Assembly (NCBI GenBank): GCA_019749915.1
Contig: JAIEPE010000003.1
Span: 1-64,000, forward strand
Length of the DNA: 64,000 bases
Direction of reading: 5' to 3'
Origin: Alphaproteobacteria bacterium
GTDB lineage: Bacteria > Pseudomonadota > Alphaproteobacteria > UBA9655
Both the position numbers and the translations under genes were made by a program. The notes beneath the pieces are model-generated. The model was given only the letters and a program-made list of their open reading frames with translations, had not been told where the DNA came from and did no database searches. Below, piece after piece: positions 43,443-53,200 of the stretch; the first letter of the stretch is position 1; every line of letters begins with the position of its first letter.

Positions 43443-45524
43443 TTAACCTTCTATCTTAGAAAAGTCCGCCACCTGGTAGAGGGTTTTTCTAAAATAGGCT
43501 AGCAAATGCAAGCGATTGACGCGTTTATTTTTATCCTCTGTATTCACCACAACCTTATCAAAGAACTGGTCAACAACAAGTCTCAAGGTCGCCAAGTCTT
43601 GTACTGCTTTTACAAATTCACCTTTTTTCACAAAATCTTCAATTTCTGGCAATTTTTGTGACAGGCTTTTGAAAAGCTCATTTTCTTCATCAAGATCAAA
43701 GAGCTCTTTCTTTACCTGACCTCCATAGAGGCATTTATCCTTTTCTTCCTCAATTTTCAGAATATTAGAGGCACGCTTATAGGCTATCAATAGATTCTTT
43801 CCATCCTCAACATCCATGAGTTGATCCAGAGCTTTGACCCGTAGGGACAGATCAAAAAGATTGGGATTCTGATCTGCCACACTGAGAACTGCATCTACAT
43901 GGTCATAGGGGCTTCCTTGAACGTCTCTAAGAGAAAATTTAAAGCGTTCAAGTAAAAACTTCCAAAGATTGCTCAGGGTTTCCTCTTTGCTTTTCAATTG
44001 AGGAACAGTGAGCTCATCCCAAGGATAAGCGTCATAGGCCCATCCTAAAGCTTCTAACATGGAAAGAGAGAAACGAGGATTAAGCGCCAAAGCAATGAGG
44101 CCAAGTCCGGTGCGCCTTAAGGCAAAGGGATCCTTTGATCCTGTAGGCGTTATTCCGATGGCGAAAAAGCCAACAAGAGTATCCAGACGGTCGGCCATGG
44201 CAAGGATGAGGCTGGGAAGAGCGTCAGGGGTTTTTTCTCCTGAAGCTTTTGGCCAGTATTGTTCCTCAAGGGCTCGTGCTACTTCTGGATTTTCCTTTTG
44301 GTTTTGCGCATAATAGCGGCCCATGATGCCTTGAACTTCAGGAAACTCATTCACCATTTGGGAAGCTAAATCTGCCTTCGATAAAAAGGCTGCTCTTGCC
44401 ACAATTTTAGAGTCTGTCTCTGCCTTTTCAGCCATCCGAGTTGAAAGAGCCACGAGTCTCTCTACCTTCGCAAAAACACTTCCTAGATGTTGATGAAACA
44501 GCCGTGTTTTAAGAGAAACGTTAAAGTGCTCAAGGGGGTGTTTTTGATCCTGCTTCCAAAAAAACTGAGCATCTGCAAGGCGGGCTCTTAAAACCCGTTC
44601 ATTGCCGATGACAATCGTTCTTCCCTGATCAGGTGCTTCAACATTAGCAACGACACCAAAATAGGGGGCCAGTTTTCCCTGCTCATCTATTAAAGGAAAA
44701 TAACGTTGATGAACCCGCATAGGCGTTGTAATGACTTCAAGAGGAAGATTCATAAAATGTTCATCCACCTTTCCTTTTAAAGCCACAGGCCATTCAACAA
44801 GCCCTGTGACCTCATCGAAAAGCGATTCATCTTTTAACGGGGTTAACTCTCCCGCAACCTTAGCAACATCTGCTTTGATAATTTGTCGTCGTTCTTGCCA
44901 ATCTAAGATCACAAAATGATCCCGAAGTTTTTTTTCATAGTCCTTAAAATTTTGAACTTCAAAAGGCGTTGGCGCCAGAAACCGATGACCTTGAGTACTA
45001 TTGGAGGCGTCTAGGCCCGCATAAGACAAGTGAACAATCTTCTCATCAAAGACACATAGAAGGCCGCGCAATGGTCTTATCCAGGTGATAGAAGATGAAC
45101 CCCAACGCATGGATTTTGGCCACCGAAACTTCTCTAAAAGCGAAAGAGCCACCTTTGAAAGGATTTGTTCTGTAAGTTGACCAGGCTGTTTAATTGTCAC
45201 ACTTAAGAATTGCCCTTTAGGGGTATCGAGAATATCACATGCCTCTCGGTTCACGCCGGTAGTTTTTAAAAAACCTTCGATGGCTTGAGCGGGCGCATCA
45301 ACCCGTGGACCTTTTTTTTCTTCAACCCTCTCAGGAGTGTGAAGAGGAAGTCCTTCAACTACCAATGTTAACCGCCGCGGGGTTACAAAAGTTCTTATGG
45401 TGTCAAAGTCAAGTCCCTCTACCTGAAGTTCAGCCTCTGCGAGGCTCTTTAGCTGCTCCTGAGCCATCCCTTGCATGCGGGAGGGGATTTCCTCCGATAA
45501 AATTTCAAAAAGCCACTCAGCCAC
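43443..45524 (-). CDS. glyS: Glycyl-tRNA synthetase beta subunit
   Basis: A 693-residue subunit when started at the GTG at 45524 ([19 protein letters not shown]), which follows a GGAG ribosome site and gives the normal length. A longer frame to 45605 runs into glyQ. The core ([10 protein letters not shown], then [41 protein letters not shown]) and the C-terminal anticodon-binding helices are present. It works with GlyQ as an alpha2beta2 enzyme. It overlaps glyQ by eight bases. Confidence 0.96.
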   Translation of the reverse strand: MAEWLFEILSEEIPSRMQGMAQEQLKSLAEAELQVEGLDFDTIRTFVTPRRLTLVVEGLPLHTPERVEEKKGPRVDAPAQAIEGFLKTTGVNREACDILDTPKGQFLSVTIKQPGQLTEQILSKVALSLLEKFRWPKSMRWGSSSITWIRPLRGLLCVFDEKIVHLSYAGLDASNSTQGHRFLAPTPFEVQNFKDYEKKLRDHFVILDWQERRQIIKADVAKVAGELTPLKDESLFDEVTGLVEWPVALKGKVDEHFMNLPLEVITTPMRVHQRYFPLIDEQGKLAPYFGVVANVEAPDQGRTIVIGNERVLRARLADAQFFWKQDQKHPLEHFNVSLKTRLFHQHLGSVFAKVERLVALSTRMAEKAETDSKIVARAAFLSKADLASQMVNEFPEVQGIMGRYYAQNQKENPEVARALEEQYWPKASGEKTPDALPSLILAMADRLDTLVGFFAIGITPTGSKDPFALRRTGLGLIALALNPRFSLSMLEALGWAYDAYPWDELTVPQLKSKEETLSNLWKFLLERFKFSLRDVQGSPYDHVDAVLSVADQNPNLFDLSLRVKALDQLMDVEDGKNLLIAYKRASNILKIEEEKDKCLYGGQVKKELFDLDEENELFKSLSQKLPEIEDFVKKGEFVKAVQDLATLRLVVDQFFDKVVVNTEDKNKRVNRLHLLAYFRKTLYQVADFSKIEG

Positions 45525-46383
45525 AAGTATTCTCCATCCAAAGGGTACAACACGCATGGGCCAAAGCGCGAACTCGTCCGATATAATTGGCCCGCTCCGT
45601 GACACTTAAAGCGCCGCATGCATCTAAAAGGTTGAATAAATGGCTTGCCTTCAAACAATATTCATAGGCGGGAAGAACCAGTTTATTGGCTATTAATTGC
45701 GTGCACATGGACTCGGCATCTTCAAAGTGGCGGAACACCATGGAGGCATCAAGATGCTCAAAACTAAAGGCAGAAAACTCCCGTTCCATTTGCTGTGCCA
45801 CGTCCCCATAGGTCATGGGGGACGGTCCTTTTGGATCGTTCCAGGCTAAACCATAAACATTTTCGATGCCTTGAAGGATCATGATCAAACGCTCTAGACC
45901 ATAGGTCAATTCAACGGAGACGGGCTCGCAAGGAAATCCTCCGACCTGTTGAAAGTAGGTAAACTGGGTCACTTCCTGACCGCCAGCCCACACTTCCCAA
46001 CCCAGGCCAGCCGCTCCTAACGTGGGGCTTTCCCAGTCATCTTCAACAAAACGCACATCATGCAAAATGGGATCAAGGCCAATGTATCTTAAACTATCAA
46101 GGTAAATGTCTTGGATGTCATTGGGAGAAGGCTTTAAAATAACTTGATATTGATGATGGCGATAAAGCCGATTCGGGTTTTCCCCATACCGCCCATCTCC
46201 TGGACGACGCGAAGGTTGAACATAGGCGGCACGCCAAGGTTTAGAGCCTAAAGCCTTCAATGTTGTTGCGGGATGAAACGTTCCCGCCCCCACTTCCGCA
46301 TCATAAGGTTGAAGAATAACACAGCCCTTTTGGGACCAGAATTCTTGAAGTTTTAAAATAACGGTTTGAAAATCAGTTTTCAT
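45517..46383 (-). CDS. glyQ: Glycyl-tRNA synthetase alpha subunit
   Basis: A 288-residue catalytic subunit starting at the ATG at 46383 ([20 protein letters not shown]). Motifs [39 protein letters not shown] and [18 protein letters not shown]-like stretches are standard. It activates glycine. It is first in the glyQ-glyS operon. Confidence 0.97.
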   Translation of the reverse strand: MKTDFQTVILKLQEFWSQKGCVILQPYDAEVGAGTFHPATTLKALGSKPWRAAYVQPSRRPGDGRYGENPNRLYRHHQYQVILKPSPNDIQDIYLDSLRYIGLDPILHDVRFVEDDWESPTLGAAGLGWEVWAGGQEVTQFTYFQQVGGFPCEPVSVELTYGLERLIMILQGIENVYGLAWNDPKGPSPMTYGDVAQQMEREFSAFSFEHLDASMVFRHFEDAESMCTQLIANKLVLPAYEYCLKASHLFNLLDACGALSVTERANYIGRVRALAHACCTLWMENTCG

Positions 46384-46618
46384 GAAAAATATCACTGTCT
46401 ATCTATTTTGCCTAACCTACTCAGCAAGTCCTAATCACGTCAAGAGAGCTAATCAAGTATGTCAGAGTCTACGCATGAAAGGTACTTAAATTCTATACAA
46501 GCATTTTTTTGTCAGTGGAGAGAAGCAAGTTTTTTGTGCATAATGTATGTGGGCACTCCCTAGGATACATGGAAGAATTAAAAATAGACCACATTATTGT
46601 AGGAAGTCGGAGGAAAGT

Positions 46619-47794
46619 GTGATTGGGCAAAGAGATATTTCCAAAGCGGTTGCACTTAAATTTATCATTCTCTTAGGTCTCACGAGTCTCTTTGCTGATA
46701 TGACTTATGAAGCTGCACGCAGTATTACAGGGCCTTTCCTTGCAACCTTAGGAGCGAGTGCAGCCATCGTTGGATTTGTGGCTGGATTTGGGGAGTTCTT
46801 AGGGTATTCTATTCGCCTGGTTTCAGGATACCTTGCTGACAAGACTCAGCGCTATTGGATGATCACAATCGTTGGATATGCCATTAATATGGCAGCTGTT
46901 CCAGCTCTCGCTCTTGCTGAAAGTTGGTATGTTGCGTCTATTCTCATTATTTTAGAACGCACTGGTAAAGCCATTCGAACCCCTGCACGTGATGCCATGT
47001 TATCCCATGCAGGAAGTCAAATTGGTGTTGGATGGGCCTTTGGCCTTCATGAAGCCCTTGATCAATGGGGGGCAATGATTGGACCCTTAATTGTTGCTGC
47101 TGTTCTTTATTATAAAGGAAGTTATCAAGAGGGGTTTGCTCTATTGGTTGTTCCTGCTTTGTTAGCTTTAATTGTCTTAATAATTGCCTTTAAACTTTAC
47201 CCCCACCCGCATCATCTTGAAATCAAGCTTAAGGGATTAGAATCGAAGGGAATGACACTCCCGTTTTGGATTTACCTTGTGGGAGCTGGTCTTATTGCTG
47301 CGGGTTACGCGGATTTTTCCCTTATTGCCTATCATTTTGAAAAAAAATCCATTTTTAGTCCCGTTTGGATTCCCCTTGTTTATTCATTAGCCATGGGGAT
47401 GATTACAATTTCTGCCCCTCTCTTAGGGTATCTCTATGATAAAAAAGGATTCAGGGTCTTAATTTTGGTAAGCATACTTTCAATTTTATTTGCCCCATTT
47501 GTATTTTTAGGAGGATTCTATTTAGTTCTCGTCGGGATTGCTCTTTGGAGCATTGGGATAGGAGCTCATGAATCCCTGATGCGTGCCATTATCGCAAATA
47601 TGATTTCATCAAAAAAACGAGCCTCTGCCTATGGAATTTTTAATGCAGGGTTTGGGACCTTCTGGTTTTTAGGAAGCGTCATGATTGGCGTTCTTTATGA
47701 TTTCTCTGTTCTAGCCGTTGTTATCTTTTCAGTTATCATCCAACTTCTTGCCGTTCCCATCCTGGTGTGGGTAAAGAGAAGAATAGAGGGCTGA
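46619..47794 (+). CDS. MFS transporter of unknown substrate
   Basis: A 391-residue, twelve-helix protein. I chose the GTG at 46619 because GGAGGAAA lies just before it; an ATG at 46547 would add 24 residues without a ribosome site. Motifs are TSLFADMTYEAARSITGPFLA, RLVSGYLADKTQRYW and RTGKAIRTPARDAMLSHA, the last typical of a group of MFS proteins of uncharacterised role. Convergent with the PAP2 gene. Confidence 0.85.
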   Translation: MIGQRDISKAVALKFIILLGLTSLFADMTYEAARSITGPFLATLGASAAIVGFVAGFGEFLGYSIRLVSGYLADKTQRYWMITIVGYAINMAAVPALALAESWYVASILIILERTGKAIRTPARDAMLSHAGSQIGVGWAFGLHEALDQWGAMIGPLIVAAVLYYKGSYQEGFALLVVPALLALIVLIIAFKLYPHPHHLEIKLKGLESKGMTLPFWIYLVGAGLIAAGYADFSLIAYHFEKKSIFSPVWIPLVYSLAMGMITISAPLLGYLYDKKGFRVLILVSILSILFAPFVFLGGFYLVLVGIALWSIGIGAHESLMRAIIANMISSKKRASAYGIFNAGFGTFWFLGSVMIGVLYDFSVLAVVIFSVIIQLLAVPILVWVKRRIEG

Positions 47795-47809
47795 CTAAGA
47801 AGAGTTGAA

Positions 47810-48643
47810 TCAGTTGTTTCTTTTCACCTGTTTTAAAGCCATTGTAGCCATAAAACAAAGAGAAAGCCAAGCAAGACTAATTGCAATAGCTGCAAGCGTA
47901 TCGCTGAGATAATGATATCCCAAATAGATGCGGCTTAATGCAACCAAGAGAATAAAAAGAGTCGCAAAAAGAATTACAAAAACTTGCCATTTCCATTCTT
48001 TGATGATCTGTACTGTAAATATAGCCATAATGCCATAGAGAAGGGTGGCATTCATCACATGTCCACTTGGAAAGCTATAATCTAGAGAAGAAACAAAAAA
48101 TTGGTGCAATAAAGGCCTGGGACGGTGAAAAGCAACTTTCATTATATGATTTAAAAGCATTCCTCCAGGAATGGAAAGACTAAGAAAAACAAGCCCATAC
48201 CAAATCCTTTTCCATGCTAAAATGAGAATCAAAAACAAGTACAAAATAATCATAGCGTTAAAAGAGGCTAAGTCGCTTATAATGACCATGAATTTTGTGA
48301 GAGAGGGAGAAGTTCTGAAATAAAACCATCGATTAATATAATCATCAGCTAAGGTTAATGGATCTCTTGAAATTATATCCTCTGCGATAACACCAAATAT
48401 CCAACTAGAAATAACAAGAATAAAGGCTCCTCCTATAAGTGGTAATCCAAAAACCCAAGAAGGAGGGACCTTAAGATGGAAAAGTTTAAATAAGCTTGTA
48501 AGATAAAATTGATGTGTTTGCAGTTTTTTGAGAAAAACAGATATTTTTTTCAATCTCTTTTTAATTTGATGTTCACATCTTGCTAGCCATGCCCAAAGCC
48601 CAAGAAAAAAAGTAAATAGTAGAAATATTCCCAGAGTAATCAT
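47810..48643 (-). CDS. PAP2-superfamily membrane phosphatase
   Basis: A 277-residue protein with about six to seven membrane helices. The three PAP2 catalytic blocks are KVAFHRPRPLLH, SFPSGHVMN and SRIYLGYHYLSDTL. It removes phosphate from lipid phosphates such as undecaprenyl diphosphate or phosphatidate; the substrate is uncertain. An N-terminal extension of about 60 residues is less usual. Confidence 0.88.
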   Translation of the reverse strand: MITLGIFLLFTFFLGLWAWLARCEHQIKKRLKKISVFLKKLQTHQFYLTSLFKLFHLKVPPSWVFGLPLIGGAFILVISSWIFGVIAEDIISRDPLTLADDYINRWFYFRTSPSLTKFMVIISDLASFNAMIILYLFLILILAWKRIWYGLVFLSLSIPGGMLLNHIMKVAFHRPRPLLHQFFVSSLDYSFPSGHVMNATLLYGIMAIFTVQIIKEWKWQVFVILFATLFILLVALSRIYLGYHYLSDTLAAIAISLAWLSLCFMATMALKQVKRNN

Positions 48644-48958
48644 CAGATTAGAGTGTCTCCTTAACTCGTTTTAAGTGTTTTCGTGCTTCTTTTCTATTGA
48701 GGCGATTTTTGCTTCATCTACAAGACATCTGTTTTTGTTTTCTAAGTATTTTTCCAGAATTATTTTATTCATCAGAATATATCTAATAAGATTAAAATTT
48801 ACTTAATAAAATGGAGATAACTGCTGGCTTAGCCTTGATAGGAGCGGAAATGATTGCAATATATTTCATTTATTGCGAATTAACAGAAAATATTACTTTG
48901 TATTAAATAAAATTTAACGCTTTTTTTGCTATATTTATAGATAGGAAGATAATCATTT
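48644..48958. other. Divergent intergenic region
   Basis: 315 bp between the PAP2 gene and the MarR gene. It is very AT-rich, with a TATATTTATAG promoter-like stretch at about 48930-48940. A 31-codon frame starting at 48811 lacks a ribosome site. Nothing else is recognised. Confidence 0.4.
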
Positions 48959-49429
48959 GTGAGATGTGCCATGAAAGCTTTATATTTTGAATCCATAACG
49001 TTAATTGAGCGCCTTCATTTTTTGTTTTTAGATGTGATGAAGACAGAACTCGACCGTTTGCGTATTTTTGATATCAATAACGTACAATGCTTTATCTTGT
49101 ATAATGTTGGTAAAAATGAGATGACCGTGGGTGAACTTTCGAACCGGGGTTATTATTTGGGCTCGAATGTATCCTATAATCTGAAAAAACTCGTGGAAAA
49201 CGGCTATTTTGTTCAGGAAAAGGCCAAACACGATAAGAGATCTAGTAAAGTACGCCTGTCCGATAAAGGCTTGAAGCTGTATGACAAGCTAGACAAGATT
49301 TTTACGCAACAAGCTACAAACCTTAAATATAATGGGATTGTAGACCAGAACCTAACCGAAACCCTTAAGCTTATGCGTAAGATTGAATCTTATTGGAATT
49401 TCATCATTTCCCATGGGTTAGTGGAGTAA
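48959..49429 (+). CDS. MarR-family winged-helix regulator (LdtR-like)
   Basis: A 156-residue protein, or 152 if started at the ATG at 48971 (MKALYFESITLIERLHFLFL). The winged helix covers about residues 50-110: VGELSNRGYYLGSNVSYNLKKL is the DNA-reading part and AKHDKRSSKVRLSDKGLKL is the wing. This layout, with RLRIFDINNVQCFILYNVG before it, matches the LdtR/MarR group of alphaproteobacteria that regulates envelope and stress genes. It stands alone. Its neighbour at 49808 may be a target, but nothing shows it. Confidence 0.87.
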   Translation: MRCAMKALYFESITLIERLHFLFLDVMKTELDRLRIFDINNVQCFILYNVGKNEMTVGELSNRGYYLGSNVSYNLKKLVENGYFVQEKAKHDKRSSKVRLSDKGLKLYDKLDKIFTQQATNLKYNGIVDQNLTETLKLMRKIESYWNFIISHGLVE

Positions 49430-49807
49430 AAGAAAGTTTTTTCATAGTGAATCTAATTAATTAATATTTCGACTAACGTCGATTCTGTAACGGTTCTTAA
49501 ATCAAGAGATGTCCCATTAAATTTGATAATCCAGAAGCTTATTAGTCCTTTCATTTATATTATTAAAAAGGTAGGTTGCTTATGCTCTTGCACAGATAGA
49601 ATACTTAATGACATAAAACCAAATTGATGAGCAACGGTGATGTCAAACTTACAGGCAAAACTCGAAAAAGTTCATCCGAGAAATCTTCTTAAGAGTATGA
49701 TTAAGGAAAATATACTTAAGCCTTTAACCGAAGAGGAAAATACGCTAGCTTATGAGAAACATTAAAAAATAGAGGTTCTTTTCAGAAGGAATCATTCAAA
49801 AAATTAT
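49430..49807. other. Intergenic region before the STAND gene
   Basis: About 378 bp, AT-rich. A 41-codon open frame at 49640-49765 (MSNLQAKLEKVHPRNLLKSM and then KENILKPLTEEE) is the only candidate gene; see the separate entry. No terminator is seen after the MarR gene. Confidence 0.35.
49640..49765 (+). CDS. Possible small protein of 41 residues
   Basis: A short open frame beginning MSNLQAKLEKVHPRNLL, with an amphipathic charged composition. It lacks a good ribosome site (only ACGGTG before the ATG), so translation is uncertain. It lies 42 bp before the 1107-residue STAND protein and could be its leader gene or a decayed fragment. Confidence 0.25.
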   Translation: MSNLQAKLEKVHPRNLLKSMIKENILKPLTEEENTLAYEKH

Positions 49808-52800
49808 ATGCAAGAAAGCAATCTCTTTTTTCCTCAAGAAATTTATTCTTCATATTTAACTACCATCAATAGCATAAAACTTTCTAAAAGAGAGATAGAT
49901 ATTATTTCCTGCATCCTTAACGGGCGATCTGCCAAAGGGATTGCTCAGCTTTTATCCATTGCACCTAAAACAGTAGAGACTCACACTTATAATATGATGA
50001 AAAAATTAGATTGTCCTTCACGGGAAAGTCTTATCTCGCTCGCTGAAAAATCAGATAAGCTCCTGCTTCTTAAGGAATATTATCTCAGATTATTGAGTCA
50101 TTTAGCTTTCGAGCAAACTTTAAAAGATATCTCCAAATTAGGCGGTGATGAAGAAAAGAGTTGTATAATTATTTGTTGGAAGGGGGAGGAGATGATTGCC
50201 CTTCTTTTTCAGATTAAAGCTCATCTGGAATTAGTAGGGGTTAAAGTTTCTTTAGAAATTAGAGAAGAATGGCAATCTCTTATGCATTTAATTTCTGATT
50301 CTCAATCTGTTTATTTTACACTCTACGCTCTTCCACAGGAATTAGGGAATAAAAAGAGTGGGGGGGAACTCTTTGAAACAAAAAACCTTTTCTCATCTAA
50401 CGTTTTGTTCCTTGGTTTTGAAAAAGAAACGTTTAGCTATATCTCCGCATCCATTGATGATAATAGATATATAAATTTTTCAGAAAAGAAAGATTATTAT
50501 TTTTCTATTTTTACTCTTTTGAAGAGACTCTTTTCTCAGAGAAACTTTGATTCTCTTATGGAGGAATTTAAGAAAAAGCATCAGTTTATGACGCGTCCTT
50601 CTGAAGTGCCTTCTCAACCATGTCAGCTAACTCCAAAAAAAGGACTCATTTCTTCTCATCTGACGAGATATCTAAAACAAAGAAAATGGTTTTTTGCCGC
50701 TCTATTAGTCATTTGTGGTGGAGCTCTTATTTATCAAGGTTTGTATTTACATTCAAAAGGGAAGGAAGTCCTAGGAGCCAATAATCAGCGCTTTGAAATA
50801 TCACGAGAAATTATTGTTCGTTCTGACCTTAATCTTCCCAATGAGAGAATACTTCTGAAGAGACCTGAACTCATGAGTCAGATTAATGATAAATTAAAAA
50901 GCCAATCTGGGATTCAGACGATAGCTCTTATAGGTATGGGAGGAGCCGGAAAGACGACCCTTGCGCGTTATTATGCTCATCAGCAGAAAGCAAGTGTTAT
51001 TTGGGAGATTAATGCTGAAACGCATGAAAGTCTTCAAGCATCATTTGATCATTTAGCGCAGGCTCTTGCTAAAACAGAAGAAGATCAAGAGAGGTTAAGA
51101 GAACTGCAAGGAATTAAGAACTCGGTAGAAAGAGAAAAGAAAGTGGTTCAGTTTGTCAAAGAGCATCTGAAAGCCCACTCAAATTGGTTTCTTCTCTATG
51201 ATAACGTTGAAAAATTCATCGATATCCAGAGTTATTTTCCACAAGATATTGCGACATGGGGGCAAGGAAAGGTTATTCTTACAACCCGCAATAGCAACAT
51301 TCAAAATAATAAACATGTTAACTTTAGCCTTTTCGTTGGGGAACTTGATCCTGTCCAAAAGCTGAATCTTTTTTCTTATATTATGAGTAATGGAGGCTCC
51401 TCTTTCTTTACCCCTCAACAAACGGCAGAAGCAAAAGCATTTTTAGAAAATCTACCGTCTTTCCCTTTGGATATCTCTATTGCGGCTTATTATTTGAAAA
51501 GTTCTAACGTTTCTTATGATCAATTTCTAAAACAAATATATAAATATAATCAGGAATTTGAAAATGTCCAAGTGGATCTTCTAAAGGAGGCAGGGGATTA
51601 TACAAAAACCCGTTATGCTATTATTACCTTATCTTTACAGCAATTAATAGAATCACATGAGGAATTTAGAGATCTTTTGCTTTTTATAAGCCTTATTGAT
51701 TCTCAAAATATTCCTAGAGAATTGCTGGAGAGGTATAAGAGCTCGACTACTATAGATAATTTTATTCACCATTTAAAAAAGTATTCTCTCATCACCCATG
51801 AGTCTTCTCCCTCTTTAATCTCTACTTTTTCTATCCATCGTAGCACGCAAGCAATAATTTTAATGTATCTTTCTAATATGTTAAATTTAAAGGAAAATAG
51901 AAAGATTCTCCTCCCTATTGTAACAACTTTAGATAATTATATGGCTAATTTAGTACATAGAGAAGACGTTCCAAAAATGAAAATTATAGTGAGTCATTGT
52001 AATTCGTTATTAACTCATAATCTTTTATTAAATCAAGTTGTTAAAGGGTCTATAAACGCTATTTTAGGAGGGATATATTCTTATTTAGGAGATTATGTAA
52101 AAGCTCAAGATCTTCTTAAAGAAGGGTTATTAAATTTAAAAAACAGTAAGGACAATAAGAAAGAAAATTTTAAAATCGCTTGGGTTTTAGAGCAGTTAGG
52201 TAGCGTTTATGGTGAATTAGGAAATTATAAACAAGCTAAGGATATTTTTGAACAAAACATTCTGCTTTACAAAAGTTCTTCTAAAGTTCATTTAGGACTT
52301 ATCCGTACTACAGCTGAGTTAGGATATGTATATAAAGAACTCGGTTATTACAGAAAAGCCGCAGATCTCTTCCAACACAGCCTTACCCTGTATAAGGAAT
52401 ATTTTCCTGAAGATTACGTTGGAATTGCTTGGTCTTTATTATATCTTGGATATCTTTATCAAGACTTAGGCAACTATGAGAATGCAAAAAATTACTATAA
52501 GAAAAGCCTGTTAATCTGTAAAACCTACCTTCCTGAAAATCATATTGTCACGGCTTGGGTTCTAAGTCATTTAGGAAATATAGAGAGAAAACTTGGAAAC
52601 TATGAAACTGCTAAAAATTTAGTCGAACACGCTCTCAGAATTTGCCAAGCACACTTTCCTGATAATCATGTTGGACTTGCAGTCATTTTAGTGCACTTAG
52701 GAAAAATATATATGAATAAAAACAATTATAAGGAAGCTAAGCTACTTTTTAACAAGAGTTTGACCATCTTTGAAAATCATTATTCTGGAAACCACGTAAG

Positions 52801-53131
52801 AATTGCTCTTGTTCTAAGAGAGTTAGCCGCAATTTATCTTTTAGAAAACCAATTAAAAAAAGCTGAGGATTTTCTTAATAAGGCTAATTATATATTTCAA
52901 GAAAATAATCATCCACAGGGTTTTGTGATTCTAAAAGATTTAGCAGAACTTCAGCTTACAAAGCTCAACCGTCTTAATAATAAAGAAAAGACTCAACAAT
53001 CTGAAATCTTAAAAAATCAAGCAATAACTTATTTTAATCAAGCCTTAAAGATTATAAATACACGTTTTCCAGAAGACTCACCCCATGCCAAAAGAATTCA
53101 ACTTAAGCTTAAAGAATTAGAAAAAAATTAA
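49808..53131 (+). CDS. LuxR-HTH / membrane anchor / NB-ARC / TPR STAND protein
   Basis: A 1107-residue multidomain protein. Residues 25-69 are a LuxR/GerE-type helix-turn-helix (LSKREIDIISCILNGRSAKG). Residues about 118-265 alternate strands and helices (CIIICW, GVKVSLEI, SVYFTLYAL, NVLFLGF), like a TIR or SEFIR module, but I see no certain catalytic residue. Residues 294-314 are a membrane helix (WFFAALLVICGGALIYQG). The NB-ARC NTPase follows: P-loop GMGGAGKTT (376-384), Walker B FLLYDN (461-466), KVILTTRN (about 488). From about 745 to 1095 come TPR repeats of about 42 residues in the kinesin-light-chain style (GNYETAKNLVEHALRICQ). STAND proteins act as ligand-gated switches, often in immunity or signalling. 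The start has only a weak ribosome site (AGAAGG 17 bases away). Confidence 0.85.
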   Translation: MQESNLFFPQEIYSSYLTTINSIKLSKREIDIISCILNGRSAKGIAQLLSIAPKTVETHTYNMMKKLDCPSRESLISLAEKSDKLLLLKEYYLRLLSHLAFEQTLKDISKLGGDEEKSCIIICWKGEEMIALLFQIKAHLELVGVKVSLEIREEWQSLMHLISDSQSVYFTLYALPQELGNKKSGGELFETKNLFSSNVLFLGFEKETFSYISASIDDNRYINFSEKKDYYFSIFTLLKRLFSQRNFDSLMEEFKKKHQFMTRPSEVPSQPCQLTPKKGLISSHLTRYLKQRKWFFAALLVICGGALIYQGLYLHSKGKEVLGANNQRFEISREIIVRSDLNLPNERILLKRPELMSQINDKLKSQSGIQTIALIGMGGAGKTTLARYYAHQQKASVIWEINAETHESLQASFDHLAQALAKTEEDQERLRELQGIKNSVEREKKVVQFVKEHLKAHSNWFLLYDNVEKFIDIQSYFPQDIATWGQGKVILTTRNSNIQNNKHVNFSLFVGELDPVQKLNLFSYIMSNGGSSFFTPQQTAEAKAFLENLPSFPLDISIAAYYLKSSNVSYDQFLKQIYKYNQEFENVQVDLLKEAGDYTKTRYAIITLSLQQLIESHEEFRDLLLFISLIDSQNIPRELLERYKSSTTIDNFIHHLKKYSLITHESSPSLISTFSIHRSTQAIILMYLSNMLNLKENRKILLPIVTTLDNYMANLVHREDVPKMKIIVSHCNSLLTHNLLLNQVVKGSINAILGGIYSYLGDYVKAQDLLKEGLLNLKNSKDNKKENFKIAWVLEQLGSVYGELGNYKQAKDIFEQNILLYKSSSKVHLGLIRTTAELGYVYKELGYYRKAADLFQHSLTLYKEYFPEDYVGIAWSLLYLGYLYQDLGNYENAKNYYKKSLLICKTYLPENHIVTAWVLSHLGNIERKLGNYETAKNLVEHALRICQAHFPDNHVGLAVILVHLGKIYMNKNNYKEAKLLFNKSLTIFENHYSGNHVRIALVLRELAAIYLLENQLKKAEDFLNKANYIFQENNHPQGFVILKDLAELQLTKLNRLNNKEKTQQSEILKNQAITYFNQALKIINTRFPEDSPHAKRIQLKLKELEKN

Positions 53132-53154
53132 ATAGGATCTTTCAATTAAGGGCA

Positions 53155-53183
53155 TAAAAAAGGGGGGCAAGCCCCCCTTATTT
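53155..53183. terminator. Bidirectional rho-independent terminator
   Basis: GGGGGG-CAAG-CCCCCC is a 6-bp GC stem extended by AA/TT. It is followed by six T on the minus strand and TTATTTG on the plus strand, so it can end both the STAND gene and the convergent His-rich protein gene. Confidence 0.85.
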
Positions 53184-53200
53184 GTAGCCTCTTTTGTATT

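Noticed and set aside
45305-45586. A 93-codon frame on the plus strand at the glyS/glyQ junction
   Set aside because: It is antisense to well-conserved glyS and glyQ coding sequence.
48811-48906. A 31-codon hydrophobic frame between PAP2 and MarR genes
   Set aside because: No ribosome site and no sign of conservation; the hydrophobic composition is what AT-rich DNA gives by chance.
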